Made by a program: the position numbers and the translations under genes. A stretch of DNA of 17,335 bases from contig JANBPT010000979.1 in the NCBI GenBank assembly GCA_027575765.1, positions 1 to 17,335 of the forward strand. Reading direction: 5' to 3'. The notes under the pieces were generated by a model. That model saw nothing but the letters and a program-made list of their open reading frames with translations. It was not told the DNA's origin and ran no database searches. Within the stretch, counting starts at the first letter, position 1; the number at the start of each line of letters is the position of its first letter. This DNA comes from Tieghemiomyces parasiticus. Lineage: Eukaryota > Kickxellomycota > Dimargaritomycetes > Dimargaritales > Dimargaritaceae. Of this stretch, positions 1 to 12,537 are shown in pieces.

Positions 1-725
1 CACTTCTATTGGCCAGACCACCCGTTGCAAAAATCAAACATGGTGCTATCAGCGGGACCTATCCCGGTTTATTTGGGTGCTGGCTTCCCAGTGGGCGTTC
101 CAGGGTGGGGGTTTGAAGCCAAGTGGCGGCTATGCCGAAGGCAAAAACAGGAGTAAGTAGTCACAATCGCTAGTGGCAGAGGTCATCCCATGGATCACCT
201 TGCCAGGTTTTTAGCGTCAACATCTAAGCATCACCGCTTCCCATGAACATTACCAACGCAACCAGTCTAATTTGAGGTTATTCTGCCTTGGAGCTATTGG
301 TAGGTTATCATTCCTTTAGTATAGGTTCCACGAGCATAGTGGACGGGAGACATACATGTAGAAAAATAAATGAACGGCGCAGTGGCAACACTGGGCAGCC
401 AATGGTTCGCATGGTCGGAGCGATTTACTAAACTACCCTGTCTGAGTAATGGCGCTGCGAAATTCCCACCTTACCCGTATTCCATCGATGTATGGCTTCT
501 ACTTAAATATAATATTTTTTTCGAGCCATACGCTTACCCTTTCCTAATTGAGTCGGTCTGAGCAGCCATTCCGACGAGAGTAACCGCCGTATAGGCGGTG
601 AACGGGAAACTGAGGTCACCAGGCACCCTGAACAAACTTGCGTTACCTATGCTTGAAAAATTGTACACCCATATACTTCAGCCCACACACTAAAGGAAAA
701 GAGGCAGGCAGATATAATTGATATC
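1..725. other. Left flank without a confident gene
   Basis: No gene can be supported here. Plus frame 1 is open from the edge to a TAA at 154-156 (51 codons), and a donor-like GTAAGT begins at 153, so bases 1-152 could be the end of an exon entering from the left. No convincing partner exon follows. A 63-codon plus-strand frame at 370-561 has no recognisable features. The right-hand part should hold the 3' UTR of the minus-strand poly(A) polymerase gene, but I see no canonical AATAAA on the minus strand close to its stop. Confidence 0.4.
583..599. repeat. Short perfect inverted repeat
   Basis: Six-base arms (ACCGCC / GGCGGT) flank a five-base GTATA loop. It lies about 130 bp beyond the poly(A) polymerase stop codon, so it could fold in that gene's 3' UTR transcript. 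A stem this short is easily a chance occurrence, and no function is claimed. Confidence 0.35.
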
Positions 726-3372
<2,647 letters not shown>

Positions 3373-4682
3373 GGTGCAAAGGATGGCCACTGGGTGGATG
3401 ATTTGTACAATTGCGAGCCGGTACCAATTGTCTACGCGTATTGACTAGTGGGCAGGTATGCGAGTCAAAACTGGCGGTAGGAAGCGTGGGTAATGGGGAT
3501 GAGAGTTGAATGTAGGGGATGGAGGAAAACTAGAGGATGCTGTAGGGCGATGTCGCTGGCCTGATAGGGGCAATGGCTTATACGGCTTATAAGTCGGGGA
3601 GAGTCGCTGACCATAAGGTAATTGTATAAAAAAATGCGTAGGTATCGAACGAAAGTAAGGACAGCCGCAACCCTTGCGAGAGAGGTGAAAGAATAAAGCA
3701 GATGGGATGAATACACGGGATGGAAGAGCAGGGCTGGCTGACTTTCTAGCCGTAATCGGCTCCACACAGGCTGTGGCCAACGGGCTTGCATTGCGTAAAC
3801 CCGGAGGTGGGGGGGGGAACTATGGGCTTCGTAGGGTCCATTGGTCGGCTCCGGCGTTTACCGCTTGGTGCACTCGTTGGCCCGCTTTGCCACGGATCTG
3901 GAGGATTAGATTAACGGCTGGCCCTTCTCCTCTCCCCTCTGGAACACTTGCCCCGCGCACTAACCACAGTGAACTTGGCTGTGCGTCCGCTTCAATGCCA
4001 GCCCCTCCCCCTTCCCAATGTGGCGAACACAGGACAACTACAGGATAACCGCTGCCAAGGAGCCCTCTTCCCAGCCGCTCTACCCGTCGACTCGAATCGT
4101 CGGAACATGGCTGCGCATATTACAGGTTTCTGAAGGGCTGATCGGCTTGAGCCAAGGCGCTAGGCGGGATGGATGCTTCATTATCACGTGACAATTCACC
4201 TCGCCTGCATCCTTGTGCTGGCGGCTCACGTTCAGAATGCACACCACCTAACGGCTTCTTGTAGCTGGTAAGGAGGCCTACATGTAGTGGATCGTCCCCA
4301 TAAAATTAGAGGCTAGGTGTAGCATAAATAAAACCAGGCGGGGGTATGGCAGAGAAATGCAAAGAAAAACTAGAGTCTGCTAGCCAATGGCCCCCACTCC
4401 GTTAGCGCGAGGCCAGCGTTGGAATTGATATTATCCCAACCTTTTTTTTTCTTTTTTTTTTCGGATGCATTTTTCAGCGTCATTGGACTTTCCTCAACGG
4501 GTGTAGACGAAATTTCACCCCTACGCTCTCGGGCACTCGCACCTCCCCGATACCTCCCTGGAGCTTGAAGGGACCGGCTACTGTCCAGGCCCACATTCGT
4601 TAGAGTCCCCCCATTGCTACTTTCCCATGCCGTAGCTAGTTGATATTCGCCTCTACATACCACCCTTTCCCGATCCCTCGCC
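3373..4682. promoter_or_regulatory. Divergent intergenic region between PAP1 and URB1
   Basis: The two flanking genes are transcribed away from each other, so their promoters and 5' UTRs must lie in these 1.3 kb. TATA-like strings are present, for example TATAAAAAAA near 3625 and ACTTATAAGCC read on the minus strand near 3590, but none sits at a position that proves use. The last 40 bases before the URB1 ATG are pyrimidine-rich, common in fungal 5' leaders. Open frames here (minus 3445-3780, plus 3707-4048) are short, lack recognisable motifs and overlap each other, so they are not called genes. Whether it is one bidirectional promoter or two separate ones cannot be read from the sequence. 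Confidence 0.5.
4442..4461 (+). repeat. Poly(T) tract, T9-C-T10
   Basis: A near-perfect homopolymer, interrupted by one C, lies about 220 bp upstream of the URB1 start codon. Poly(dA:dT) tracts are known to disfavour nucleosomes in fungal promoters, so it may keep the divergent promoter region open. The tract is seen directly; the function is inferred. Confidence 0.6.
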
Positions 4683-7600
4683 ATGTCAGCTCCAGCGCCC
4701 CCGGCCGCGGCGGCCGCTGTCAGGGCCCTGCCTTTTACTTCCTACCACGAGCTGACCCTGGCCCTCGCTAACGCCCGCACCGACCGGTTCATCGAGACTG
4801 TCGTTGACCTATACACCATGTTTGTCCGCCGCGACCACCCGCGCTCCGGCCTTAACGAGATCCGGAACCAGGTCCTACTTGACTATCTCCGCGCGGAGCC
4901 CACCGGGGCGCCCCTCCTCAACCTGCTGGACTTGACCGCGGGCCAGCCCCTGACCGACACTGTCGCAGAGCTGCTCCAGGTCCTAAACACCATCCTCCTC
5001 GCGGTGTCCGACACCGACGTGGCTTCCGCTGGCCACACGATGGCTATGCGACTCATCACCAACGGTCTCCCGCTGCTCTACACCTATATCTCCGGCCCGC
5101 TCTACCTAGTCCGTAATGCTGCTCTGGCCCTCCTGCGCACGATCGCTCGCTACAGTCCGGAGCACACTCGTCAGCTCGCCGTCACGTTCGACATGCGCTT
5201 CGAAGGTTGGGACAAAATTCTCTATCCGTTCGCCGGAGCAACACCGCCCCGTACCACTGTGGAGGTGGACAGCTTCAGCCCAGAAAACCAGACCCGTCGT
5301 AGCCAGTTCATTCGCCTGGTCACCGCTCTCCTGGCCAACGGAGACGAGTCCACCAAGGTGCACCTGGTGAACCAGCACGCCCTGATGGGCGGAATCCTGC
5401 GTGAGCTCGACAGCGACTCCTACGAGCTCGTTTTCCACGTGCTTAGTGTGTTCCACGATCACATCCTCAGCGATCCGCACCTGCCCCGCCGCAGTCGCCT
5501 TGCCGCCTTTACCGAGAGGTCCATGCGTGGCCTCTTCAACCTGCTCCACCGCGGCCAGGCCGTGCTGGTCACAGCCGGGGCGGTGTCCAGTTTGGTCGAA
5601 ACACGCCGCACCGTGCCGATCCAGCGAGTACCGGGCGAATCGCAACCCACCCATCCGCTGTGTCCGCGACCCGATGAGAAACTGCACGCCAACCAGGCCA
5701 GCCAGGGGGAAGACTACGTTGACAGCGTCGCGGCCCTCGCTCAGCGGTTCCTGGTGCGTCTCTGCGCCACCCCCGGGTTCGGCCTGTGTGTTAAAGATCA
5801 CGGTTGGTACACCACTGCCCGCCAACGCACCGGCGAGTCGGTCAGCGACTCACTGGGCAGCGACGACGAGGACGACGAGGAACCCGACTTCGCCCTCGAG
5901 GCGGACGGCCCGGATGGCGATGATCCGCTGTCGGCCGGTGGCCAGGTTGCCCGACCCCGCAACCTTTACCTATTGCGTATCCTGCGGGCCTGTCTCGACC
6001 CCACCCGCCACCTGCGCCGCGAGCAGTTCCTTTTGACCGTCTTGCGAGCCAGTCCCGGCTTAGTGGCGCCGTACCTAGCCAGCGATCCCTTGGACCTCAC
6101 CCCGGCGCTCAGCGTGGCGTACCTGGCGAACGCTGCCCTGTTGGTCAAGGTGCTTGCCCTCCCCAACCCGCATGATCCAACCGAGCCGGCCGGGTCCGGC
6201 ACCTGCGCCCCACCCACCTTGACCACACCGCCCCCGCCGGTGGCCAGCTTGACCGGCAATGTGGTGCCCTCGGTGCTGACCCGCGCCCTGTTCAACCGCT
6301 GCATGGAGGCCCCCTCTCCGCTGGTACGTTACACCGTGCTGCTCACCTTGGCGGCCGTGTGCCGTAAGTTGGATCGCGTTCTCAGGTACCTGGATGCCCA
6401 GCTGGCGCGGCTCCGTACCGCCGGCCTGGCTGATGTGGCTGCGACCATCCCGTGGGAGGCCGCCCGCCGCGCCCTAGTGGCCCACGTGCGTCTGCGTGTC
6501 CCGGACTTCCGCTATCTCACTACCCTCCACGCGTCCATTCTCAAAACCCCGCGTGACAAAAGTGGCAAGGCCAGTGGTGCGACCAAGGGCAGTGTCCCAC
6601 GCCACGACCTCATTTGGGAGGTCACTCTCAAGGTAATACAGGTCTACCAGGCCCACTTCCCCGAGCTGACCCTTGAGACGCCCTTCTACTACGGATCGCT
6701 GGTGCCCTCCCTGCCCGAGGTGATCCACCTGGCTGGCCTCACCGACGACGAGTCGGACGCCCACGCACGTGCCGCAGTCGCCCGATCCCTGATGAGCGGC
6801 CTGGCCATCCTTCGCCACACGCCGGGGTTCCGATGGAGTCACCGTACCGACACCGTGACACTCGACCTCCGCCCCGCTGCGGGTTTGTGCAACGTGTCCC
6901 TGTCGTTTGCCGGCGTCTACCTCCTCCTGGCCCTGACTGTCCCCCACCCAGCCCTGGCCCGCCGGGCCCGCAACTTGGTGCGGGATTGGCTGGTCGACGC
7001 TGGCCTGTTCTCCCACCGACCCGCCGAATTTATCGTGTGGTTCGTCGCTCTGCGGGATCTAATTCCCACCCTGTCGACCAACTTGGACACGGTGCCCATG
7101 AGCTACCGTTCACTGGCACTGCGGCAAATGCTGGGTGCGCTCCACTTTCTCGACCGGGAGATCGGCATCGCCATTAGCAATCTATCCACAACGATGCGCG
7201 ACCTTAGCGAAGCAATCCAGAGCGCCGAGCGTCTTATGGAGTCTGCGGCTGATCCCGGGGTAGATGCCCCCCTCCGCACCGTCCTGACCCATCTCCCAGC
7301 CGACCGCCCCGACCCTGAGGACGAAGTGCACGACGATCTAGCCTTTAGTCCGCTCCTCGCGTCTATGCTGGGTCACCTTGGCCAGCGCTTCATGGATTAC
7401 CGCGCCACCTGGCAAGCCCCGCCCGTCCTTCACGACGACACCAGAGGCAACCAGCACGTGAGCAGTGATCCGGCCCTCTACTTCCAGCTGATCAACACCG
7501 TCATGGAACGTCTGGGCGCCACCTACCCAGTCCGCCACGTTCTCCTCCACTTACTGGATCGGGCCCTGCGCGTCGCGGCCGCTTCAGTGGACCTGGAGGC

Positions 7601-10600
7601 TCTGGTACAGAACGGCGAGGACTGGCGTCCCGTAATCGCCGCCCCCGCGGGCCTCTGGACCTATGGTGAGAGCTTGTTGCAAACTTGGCTCGCCCTGGGT
7701 GCCGCGCTCCCGCCCGCCCTGGCCCGTAACTTAGTCGCCCCGGCCACCCGGGACCCCTGGGTTCCCGCGGGCCTGAATTCTGCTGATATCTTCGGCACCC
7801 AACGGATGGCCCTCGCTGCCATTACCCCAGACCACGTCGGGGGCTTCGAAGTGGCCTACTACCTAGATCGGCTGGCCCCTACCATCGCCCTCCCGACCAT
7901 CCGGGCCCTGAGCTCCCGCGAGATCGCCCCGCTGGCATACTTGGACATTATCATCAAAAACTACCTCCGTCGCCATATTCCCTTTACAGTTAGTCCCACC
8001 GGCGAACCGGCGCTCGCCGTCCTCGTCCAGCAATCTACATCTACCCCTGAGGAAAAGCTGGCCGCTATTTTTCTCAACCAGCCCTTCGCCGTACTACACG
8101 CCGCCCTCACGCTGGACCACCTCACTCAGCCGGTCTACCAGCATGCCCTCACCAAGGCCCTACGGTCCGACCTGACCGTACAACTGGCCGACGCGACGGA
8201 TGCCGGTATGTTGGGGTCATTTGCCGTGCAGACCGCTCGGCGTATCCTCGACTCCCTCCAACGCACCTTCCTCACCGATCGTCTCGATGCCCAGGCCAAA
8301 TCTGCCGTCAATACTCACGGAATCAGTCTCCTCACTCAACTGGCCGCCGGGCTTGCTCTGAAATCTGTCCCCACCGCGGTTGTGCGTGCCCTCGCCGCCA
8401 CTCTCGCCGCCCACCCGCTGATTCCGGCCCTCCTCGATGCCCTTGCCCAGGACACGTTCCCCTTGAATCACGTCAGTGAGACCGTGGCCGGCCTCCACAG
8501 CCTGCTCGCTGCCCTGCCCAACGCGGCGGCAGTCGTGGCGACCCTCCCGGTTTGGCGCCCGGTCCTCGACCGCGCCGTCCTCACCCTGCGCGTCTTTTTA
8601 GCCGGCGCTAGTGCTGACCCACCCGCCGCGGCCGTGGCTCGCAGCACCGCCGCTTTCTTGGCGCTGCGTGGTCTCTACCCTCCCGCCGCTCTCGCTGACC
8701 TCGTCGGCGATCTGGTGGTCGCCTTCGAGGCCTGGCACGCCATCGATCCAACGTCGGCGTCCTCCCGCGCCATGGCCGGTCTTCTCAGTCAGCTCTTGCA
8801 CCTTACCGGCGGCCATCCGGACCTGTTCACCACTGATTCCGCCTTTCGTCGCACCTTCGCCGCGTTCCTTACTTTTAACGCCGTACCCAATTTATACGTG
8901 GACCTGGACGCCGTGGCCTCCCTCTTGGTTCCTTCGGCCCTCCCGGCCCTCCCGCTCCCGGCCGAGGTGTCCCCTTTCATCCCGGGGTCCACTATAGCCC
9001 TGCCTCGTGCCGATCAGCTGGTCGGCCGACTGGGCCGCGAGGGCGCAACGGCGGACACCCGGCCCTATCTAGCCCGCGTCCTCCCGGCCCTGACCCAGTC
9101 TAGCGCCGCTACTGTGTGCCGCCTCATCCGGGGCCACCGCCGCAGCCTCGACGCCTTCCGCACCTGGGTCACTGAGCACTGGGACTCCGTCGTCCCCCTC
9201 TGGGACCCCACCGCAACTGAGCAAATGACGACCGTTGAGGTGACTTCCGCTCCCGACGATTTTTACCCGTGGCTGATCGTGATCCTGAGCTACCTCCGCA
9301 CCGTGCTGTCAGCTCCAACCGCTGCTGATCCGAACGGCCCGCTAATTTGGCAGTCGTTCGCCCTCCCGGCCGACCGCGCTTTGGTGGCCACCCTTACTGA
9401 GACGGTGTTGCCAGCCCTGTTGGTGTTTGGCACCGCAGTCGCAGCCCAGCAGCATCCGGCCACTCCCGATGCTGACTGCCTACGGCTCATTGGCGCAGTG
9501 GCTCGCACGCTCCTAGTCGTCCCCTCGACCGCCCTGGATCAGAACTCCGAACAGGTGGCCAAATGGTCGGATGCACTCACCCGATCCCTAGGTCACCGCA
9601 CCTCGACCACCCACGCACGCCTCCACAAAGCCCGCTTTGCACCACTCGGCCCCACCCTACTTCACTGGCTTGCCCAGGCCCGCGCCTGCCTGGCAGCCGG
9701 TTCCGTGCCTGCAGACCTTTTCATCAGTCTGAATCAGCTGACCCTAGACTACCTCCGCGGGCTCTTCGCGGCCCACCCGCGCACGAAAAGCCAGGCCGGG
9801 CTTCTGGTGACTGTTCCGTACCACTCCGAGGCCGCCGCTTTGCTAAACGCCCTCGTTAACCTCTACTCCCATGTACCAAGCGAGACGGAAGGCATCGAAG
9901 CGTCCCTGCATGCCTTGCTCGCCACCCTGGTCCGATCGCCCGACGCCTTTGCCGTCCCGGAGCTCTTGGAGGTGGTAGTGATACTGCTTCCGCGGGCTCA
10001 GCCCACCGAACACCTCGCCACATTACTCCTCGCGGACCTGAACATTCACATGAAGGCCCACATCCGTCATCTCGTCGCCCGTTCGGGCATGGGCTACGTC
10101 GACGCCGCCGTACGAAGCTGCATCAACCCGCCCGCTGACCTTGTCGCTACCGAGGCGGATGCACCCCCGTTAGCCGCCGTGGCCCTGACCGTCCTGCTGC
10201 ACACCGCCTACATTTCACCAGCCAAGTGGAGCATTGCTCCCCTGCGGCGCCTTCTCCCGTTCTACACGGCTGGCCCGTCGCTTCGCGACCAGCTGATTCG
10301 TCACTTCCTGGGCCGTTTCGAACGCGAGACCCGCCACTCGGTCGCCAAATACGCTCTGCTTTGGGGCCCTGCTGGCCGGGCCGAGCACTGGGGGGCCCTT
10401 TTCGCGGACCCGAAGAAAGCGGCCGAGACTAACTCGACCGCCGATGAGGCTACGGTTACCCTCGAATATCTGCAGCTGGCCCTTCGCTGCCTGGACGCTC
10501 GGACTGTGGCCCGCACTTGTCTGACGGGGGCGTTCGATATGGTGCTGGATGGGGACACCCTCATGGCCCCGTTTGATATCCTTGGCAACCGACCAGGTCC

Positions 10601-12125
10601 CTGGCAGTCACAGCCCGTGGCATACGATGACACCACCGGCGGTTGGGCGCGCGCCGCCATCGAGCTGGACCAACGCCAACGCCAGTTTACCACCCTGGCT
10701 GGCGTTCCCCTGGATCACCTCGCCCTTTCGCCCGCCGACCGCCTTTATGACCCAGCCTTCCTACTCGCCCTCCTCACCACGTTTGTCCACCTCCCTCGCC
10801 TCCTGCCGTTAGATCGATTGGTGCAAACCAACCTGTTCGCTGTCGCTGTGGTTGCGTTATCCTCGGCGTCCCGTCGTACCCGCCGCCTGGCCTACACTGC
10901 CCTGGGCCATTTGAACCAGTGGCCCACTGGCCCAGACTTTGGTGCACGGGCTGAGACTCTCTTTATCCTGCAGGGCCTGCGCGCCTCCCTCCGGCCGGCG
11001 GGCCGTCCCGCCGCCTTGGAAGCTGCCATCCTGGCTGACCCGGACCCCTGTCTACCCCGTGGGTTCACCGCCTTCCTGGCCGCAGCCCTCGATACCGTCA
11101 ACCGCCCGCACTCCCCAGTCTACCCGACCCTAGCCACCTATCTACTCGAGACCACCCCGCTCCGTATGGGCGAGGTTCCGATGCTTACGACGGTATTCCG
11201 GTCCACCTCGGATCACGCCCGACGGGAACGCCGCTGGCTATTGGAAGTGCTAGGCCCGGCCCTCCGCACACCGCTGGATTTCGCTGCGTTCGACCGCGCT
11301 GCCGGCTGGGATCTCGTGACTAGCTACTATCCGAGTCCCATAGCCAACCTGGTGACCCGCCAGGCCATCCTGCGTGTGATCTACACGGCCACTCAGGCCC
11401 CTGCGGGCCTGCTGACGGCTCGCCTGTTTACCACCGGGCTCCTACCGTGGCTGCACCAACAGGTGCTTACAAACACCTGGCGGGTCGACACAGACCTGAT
11501 CGTCGGTCTGCTACGCATCGTACGCAGTCTACTTGTTCATGTCCGACCCCAAGACCTTGGCACCAACCTTCTTGCCTTTGACCGCGCCGTCCTGGCCCTG
11601 GTCCGTGCCGCCGCCTCCCAACTCCTACAATGCCAGCGCGCCCGCCCCGTTAGCGCCGCCACTCGTGACTGGTATTTGATTCTACTCTTCGAGGTCCAAG
11701 CCACCACCAGCCTACTCCATCGCCGCCGTGCCGCCTGTACCACCGGCCTTTTGGACCCACACGTTCCCGTGGACGTTCTTCGCGCCCTCTTCGGCGTCCT
11801 CCGACCCTGCGAGGCCCTCGTCCTACCTTTTGATCGATCGACCCCGGCCAACTTGCTACACACTTCCGCGACCTGCAACCCTCAGGCCTGTCCGTCTGTC
11901 TCGCTGGCACTGGCCCAAACCCTACCAGCTGATGACCTCTTTGGGATGGCCATTGTCGCTGCAAATCAGGTTCTGTTCAACGCCCTGCACCTCTTTATCG
12001 AGACCGTTGGCGGACTTCGTCACCAGGCCGATCCGGACATGGCCACCTACGCCTACGGCCGCGCCCTGCGCTACGGCTTCGGGGAATATCAGCGCTGGAT
12101 GCTGGAGTGTGTGCATGCCGACTAG
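4683..12125 (+). CDS. URB1: Nucleolar pre-ribosomal-associated protein 1 (URB1/Npa1), intronless
   Basis: Urb1/Npa1 is a large helical-repeat scaffold of the earliest pre-60S particles. In yeast it works with Npa2/Urb2, Nop8, Rsa3 and the helicase Dbp6 on early large-subunit rRNA folding. The single uninterrupted frame encodes 2480 residues (yeast about 1760, human about 2270). The Npa1 N-terminal domain covers roughly residues 60-470 and includes family-typical blocks: an RLVTALLANGDESTK-like helix pair near 205, LCATPGFGLCVKDHGWY ending at 376, and REQFLLTVLRASPGLVAPYL ending near 465. An acidic insert (about 388-415) with the run DDEDDEEPDF splits these last two. The C-terminal NopRA1-type domain lies near 1860-2060, with IRHFLGRFERETRHSVAKYA and YDPAFLLALLTTF. 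The rest is Leu/Ala-rich amphipathic helix, as in HEAT/ARM repeats. The start is the first ATG of the frame, in the context CTCGCCATG. No introns are needed, unlike the neighbouring genes. The family assignment is firm; the role is taken from the family. Confidence 0.93.
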   Translation: MSAPAPPAAAAAVRALPFTSYHELTLALANARTDRFIETVVDLYTMFVRRDHPRSGLNEIRNQVLLDYLRAEPTGAPLLNLLDLTAGQPLTDTVAELLQVLNTILLAVSDTDVASAGHTMAMRLITNGLPLLYTYISGPLYLVRNAALALLRTIARYSPEHTRQLAVTFDMRFEGWDKILYPFAGATPPRTTVEVDSFSPENQTRRSQFIRLVTALLANGDESTKVHLVNQHALMGGILRELDSDSYELVFHVLSVFHDHILSDPHLPRRSRLAAFTERSMRGLFNLLHRGQAVLVTAGAVSSLVETRRTVPIQRVPGESQPTHPLCPRPDEKLHANQASQGEDYVDSVAALAQRFLVRLCATPGFGLCVKDHGWYTTARQRTGESVSDSLGSDDEDDEEPDFALEADGPDGDDPLSAGGQVARPRNLYLLRILRACLDPTRHLRREQFLLTVLRASPGLVAPYLASDPLDLTPALSVAYLANAALLVKVLALPNPHDPTEPAGSGTCAPPTLTTPPPPVASLTGNVVPSVLTRALFNRCMEAPSPLVRYTVLLTLAAVCRKLDRVLRYLDAQLARLRTAGLADVAATIPWEAARRALVAHVRLRVPDFRYLTTLHASILKTPRDKSGKASGATKGSVPRHDLIWEVTLKVIQVYQAHFPELTLETPFYYGSLVPSLPEVIHLAGLTDDESDAHARAAVARSLMSGLAILRHTPGFRWSHRTDTVTLDLRPAAGLCNVSLSFAGVYLLLALTVPHPALARRARNLVRDWLVDAGLFSHRPAEFIVWFVALRDLIPTLSTNLDTVPMSYRSLALRQMLGALHFLDREIGIAISNLSTTMRDLSEAIQSAERLMESAADPGVDAPLRTVLTHLPADRPDPEDEVHDDLAFSPLLASMLGHLGQRFMDYRATWQAPPVLHDDTRGNQHVSSDPALYFQLINTVMERLGATYPVRHVLLHLLDRALRVAAASVDLEALVQNGEDWRPVIAAPAGLWTYGESLLQTWLALGAALPPALARNLVAPATRDPWVPAGLNSADIFGTQRMALAAITPDHVGGFEVAYYLDRLAPTIALPTIRALSSREIAPLAYLDIIIKNYLRRHIPFTVSPTGEPALAVLVQQSTSTPEEKLAAIFLNQPFAVLHAALTLDHLTQPVYQHALTKALRSDLTVQLADATDAGMLGSFAVQTARRILDSLQRTFLTDRLDAQAKSAVNTHGISLLTQLAAGLALKSVPTAVVRALAATLAAHPLIPALLDALAQDTFPLNHVSETVAGLHSLLAALPNAAAVVATLPVWRPVLDRAVLTLRVFLAGASADPPAAAVARSTAAFLALRGLYPPAALADLVGDLVVAFEAWHAIDPTSASSRAMAGLLSQLLHLTGGHPDLFTTDSAFRRTFAAFLTFNAVPNLYVDLDAVASLLVPSALPALPLPAEVSPFIPGSTIALPRADQLVGRLGREGATADTRPYLARVLPALTQSSAATVCRLIRGHRRSLDAFRTWVTEHWDSVVPLWDPTATEQMTTVEVTSAPDDFYPWLIVILSYLRTVLSAPTAADPNGPLIWQSFALPADRALVATLTETVLPALLVFGTAVAAQQHPATPDADCLRLIGAVARTLLVVPSTALDQNSEQVAKWSDALTRSLGHRTSTTHARLHKARFAPLGPTLLHWLAQARACLAAGSVPADLFISLNQLTLDYLRGLFAAHPRTKSQAGLLVTVPYHSEAAALLNALVNLYSHVPSETEGIEASLHALLATLVRSPDAFAVPELLEVVVILLPRAQPTEHLATLLLADLNIHMKAHIRHLVARSGMGYVDAAVRSCINPPADLVATEADAPPLAAVALTVLLHTAYISPAKWSIAPLRRLLPFYTAGPSLRDQLIRHFLGRFERETRHSVAKYALLWGPAGRAEHWGALFADPKKAAETNSTADEATVTLEYLQLALRCLDARTVARTCLTGAFDMVLDGDTLMAPFDILGNRPGPWQSQPVAYDDTTGGWARAAIELDQRQRQFTTLAGVPLDHLALSPADRLYDPAFLLALLTTFVHLPRLLPLDRLVQTNLFAVAVVALSSASRRTRRLAYTALGHLNQWPTGPDFGARAETLFILQGLRASLRPAGRPAALEAAILADPDPCLPRGFTAFLAAALDTVNRPHSPVYPTLATYLLETTPLRMGEVPMLTTVFRSTSDHARRERRWLLEVLGPALRTPLDFAAFDRAAGWDLVTSYYPSPIANLVTRQAILRVIYTATQAPAGLLTARLFTTGLLPWLHQQVLTNTWRVDTDLIVGLLRIVRSLLVHVRPQDLGTNLLAFDRAVLALVRAAASQLLQCQRARPVSAATRDWYLILLFEVQATTSLLHRRRAACTTGLLDPHVPVDVLRALFGVLRPCEALVLPFDRSTPANLLHTSATCNPQACPSVSLALAQTLPADDLFGMAIVAANQVLFNALHLFIETVGGLRHQADPDMATYAYGRALRYGFGEYQRWMLECVHAD

Positions 12126-12537
12126 ATGACTACTGCGCTGAGTCACAAGGTTGACGGCGCTTTTATTTGCTTTTTGATTTCGATACGATCTAATGCTGGC
12201 TTTCCCAGTAGATCTCTTTACCTACACGGCTTTAGTAAATTAGTTTTGGCTATAAATGCACTGTTGTGGAGACCTTTGTTCTTAATTGGTATTTAATGGC
12301 CTTCCGCTTGAACAACTCTGTAAGAAAAAGGCGATTTTTATTATCAACGTATAAGGAAGGTGTATGTACTGAACCTTGGCAGGCGAGATGGTAATGAAAC
12401 TGAGGGAGGGGGGATGCAAAACGACCCCCGAGAAGCCTGTAATGGAGGTGAAACTTTTCCGATGTTGTAGACGCTGGGTGGATGACATGAAGGAGCATAA
12501 AGGTGTGACGTAAAGAGCACTGTAGAATTGATACTGT
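12126..12537. other. Convergent 3' region between URB1 and the coiled-coil gene
   Basis: URB1 (plus) and the coiled-coil gene (minus) end tail to tail, with 412 bp between stop codons, so this is the 3' UTR and termination sequence of both. It is more AT-rich than the coding DNA. The 82-codon minus-strand frame at 12250-12498 falls inside the expected 3' UTR and shows no motif. Confidence 0.7.
12337..12342 (-). terminator. Putative poly(A) signal AATAAA
   Basis: A canonical AATAAA on the minus strand lies about 195 nt beyond the stop codon of the coiled-coil gene, in an AT-rich stretch. Fungal genes use degenerate positioning elements, so presence of the hexamer supports but does not prove use here. 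Confidence 0.5.

Noticed and set aside
3373..3390. Upstream extension of PAP1 to a Met at 3390
   Set aside because: The codon at 3390 is GTG, not ATG; the first ATG in frame is at 3372, close to the usual family start.
3445..3791. Two overlapping minus-strand frames of 108-111 codons upstream of PAP1
   Set aside because: They overlap in different frames, are rich in Pro/Ser/Leu from pyrimidine-rich DNA and show no domain. At most they are upstream ORFs in the leader.
5106..5825. A 239-codon open frame antisense to URB1
   Set aside because: It mirrors the strong codon bias of URB1 on the opposite strand; its peptide is Gly/Val/Gln/His-rich without family features. The same holds for antisense frames at 6474-7016 and 10301-10693.
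12250..12498. An 82-codon minus-strand frame
   Set aside because: It lies directly downstream of the coiled-coil stop codon and spans the AATAAA, so it is best explained as 3' UTR.
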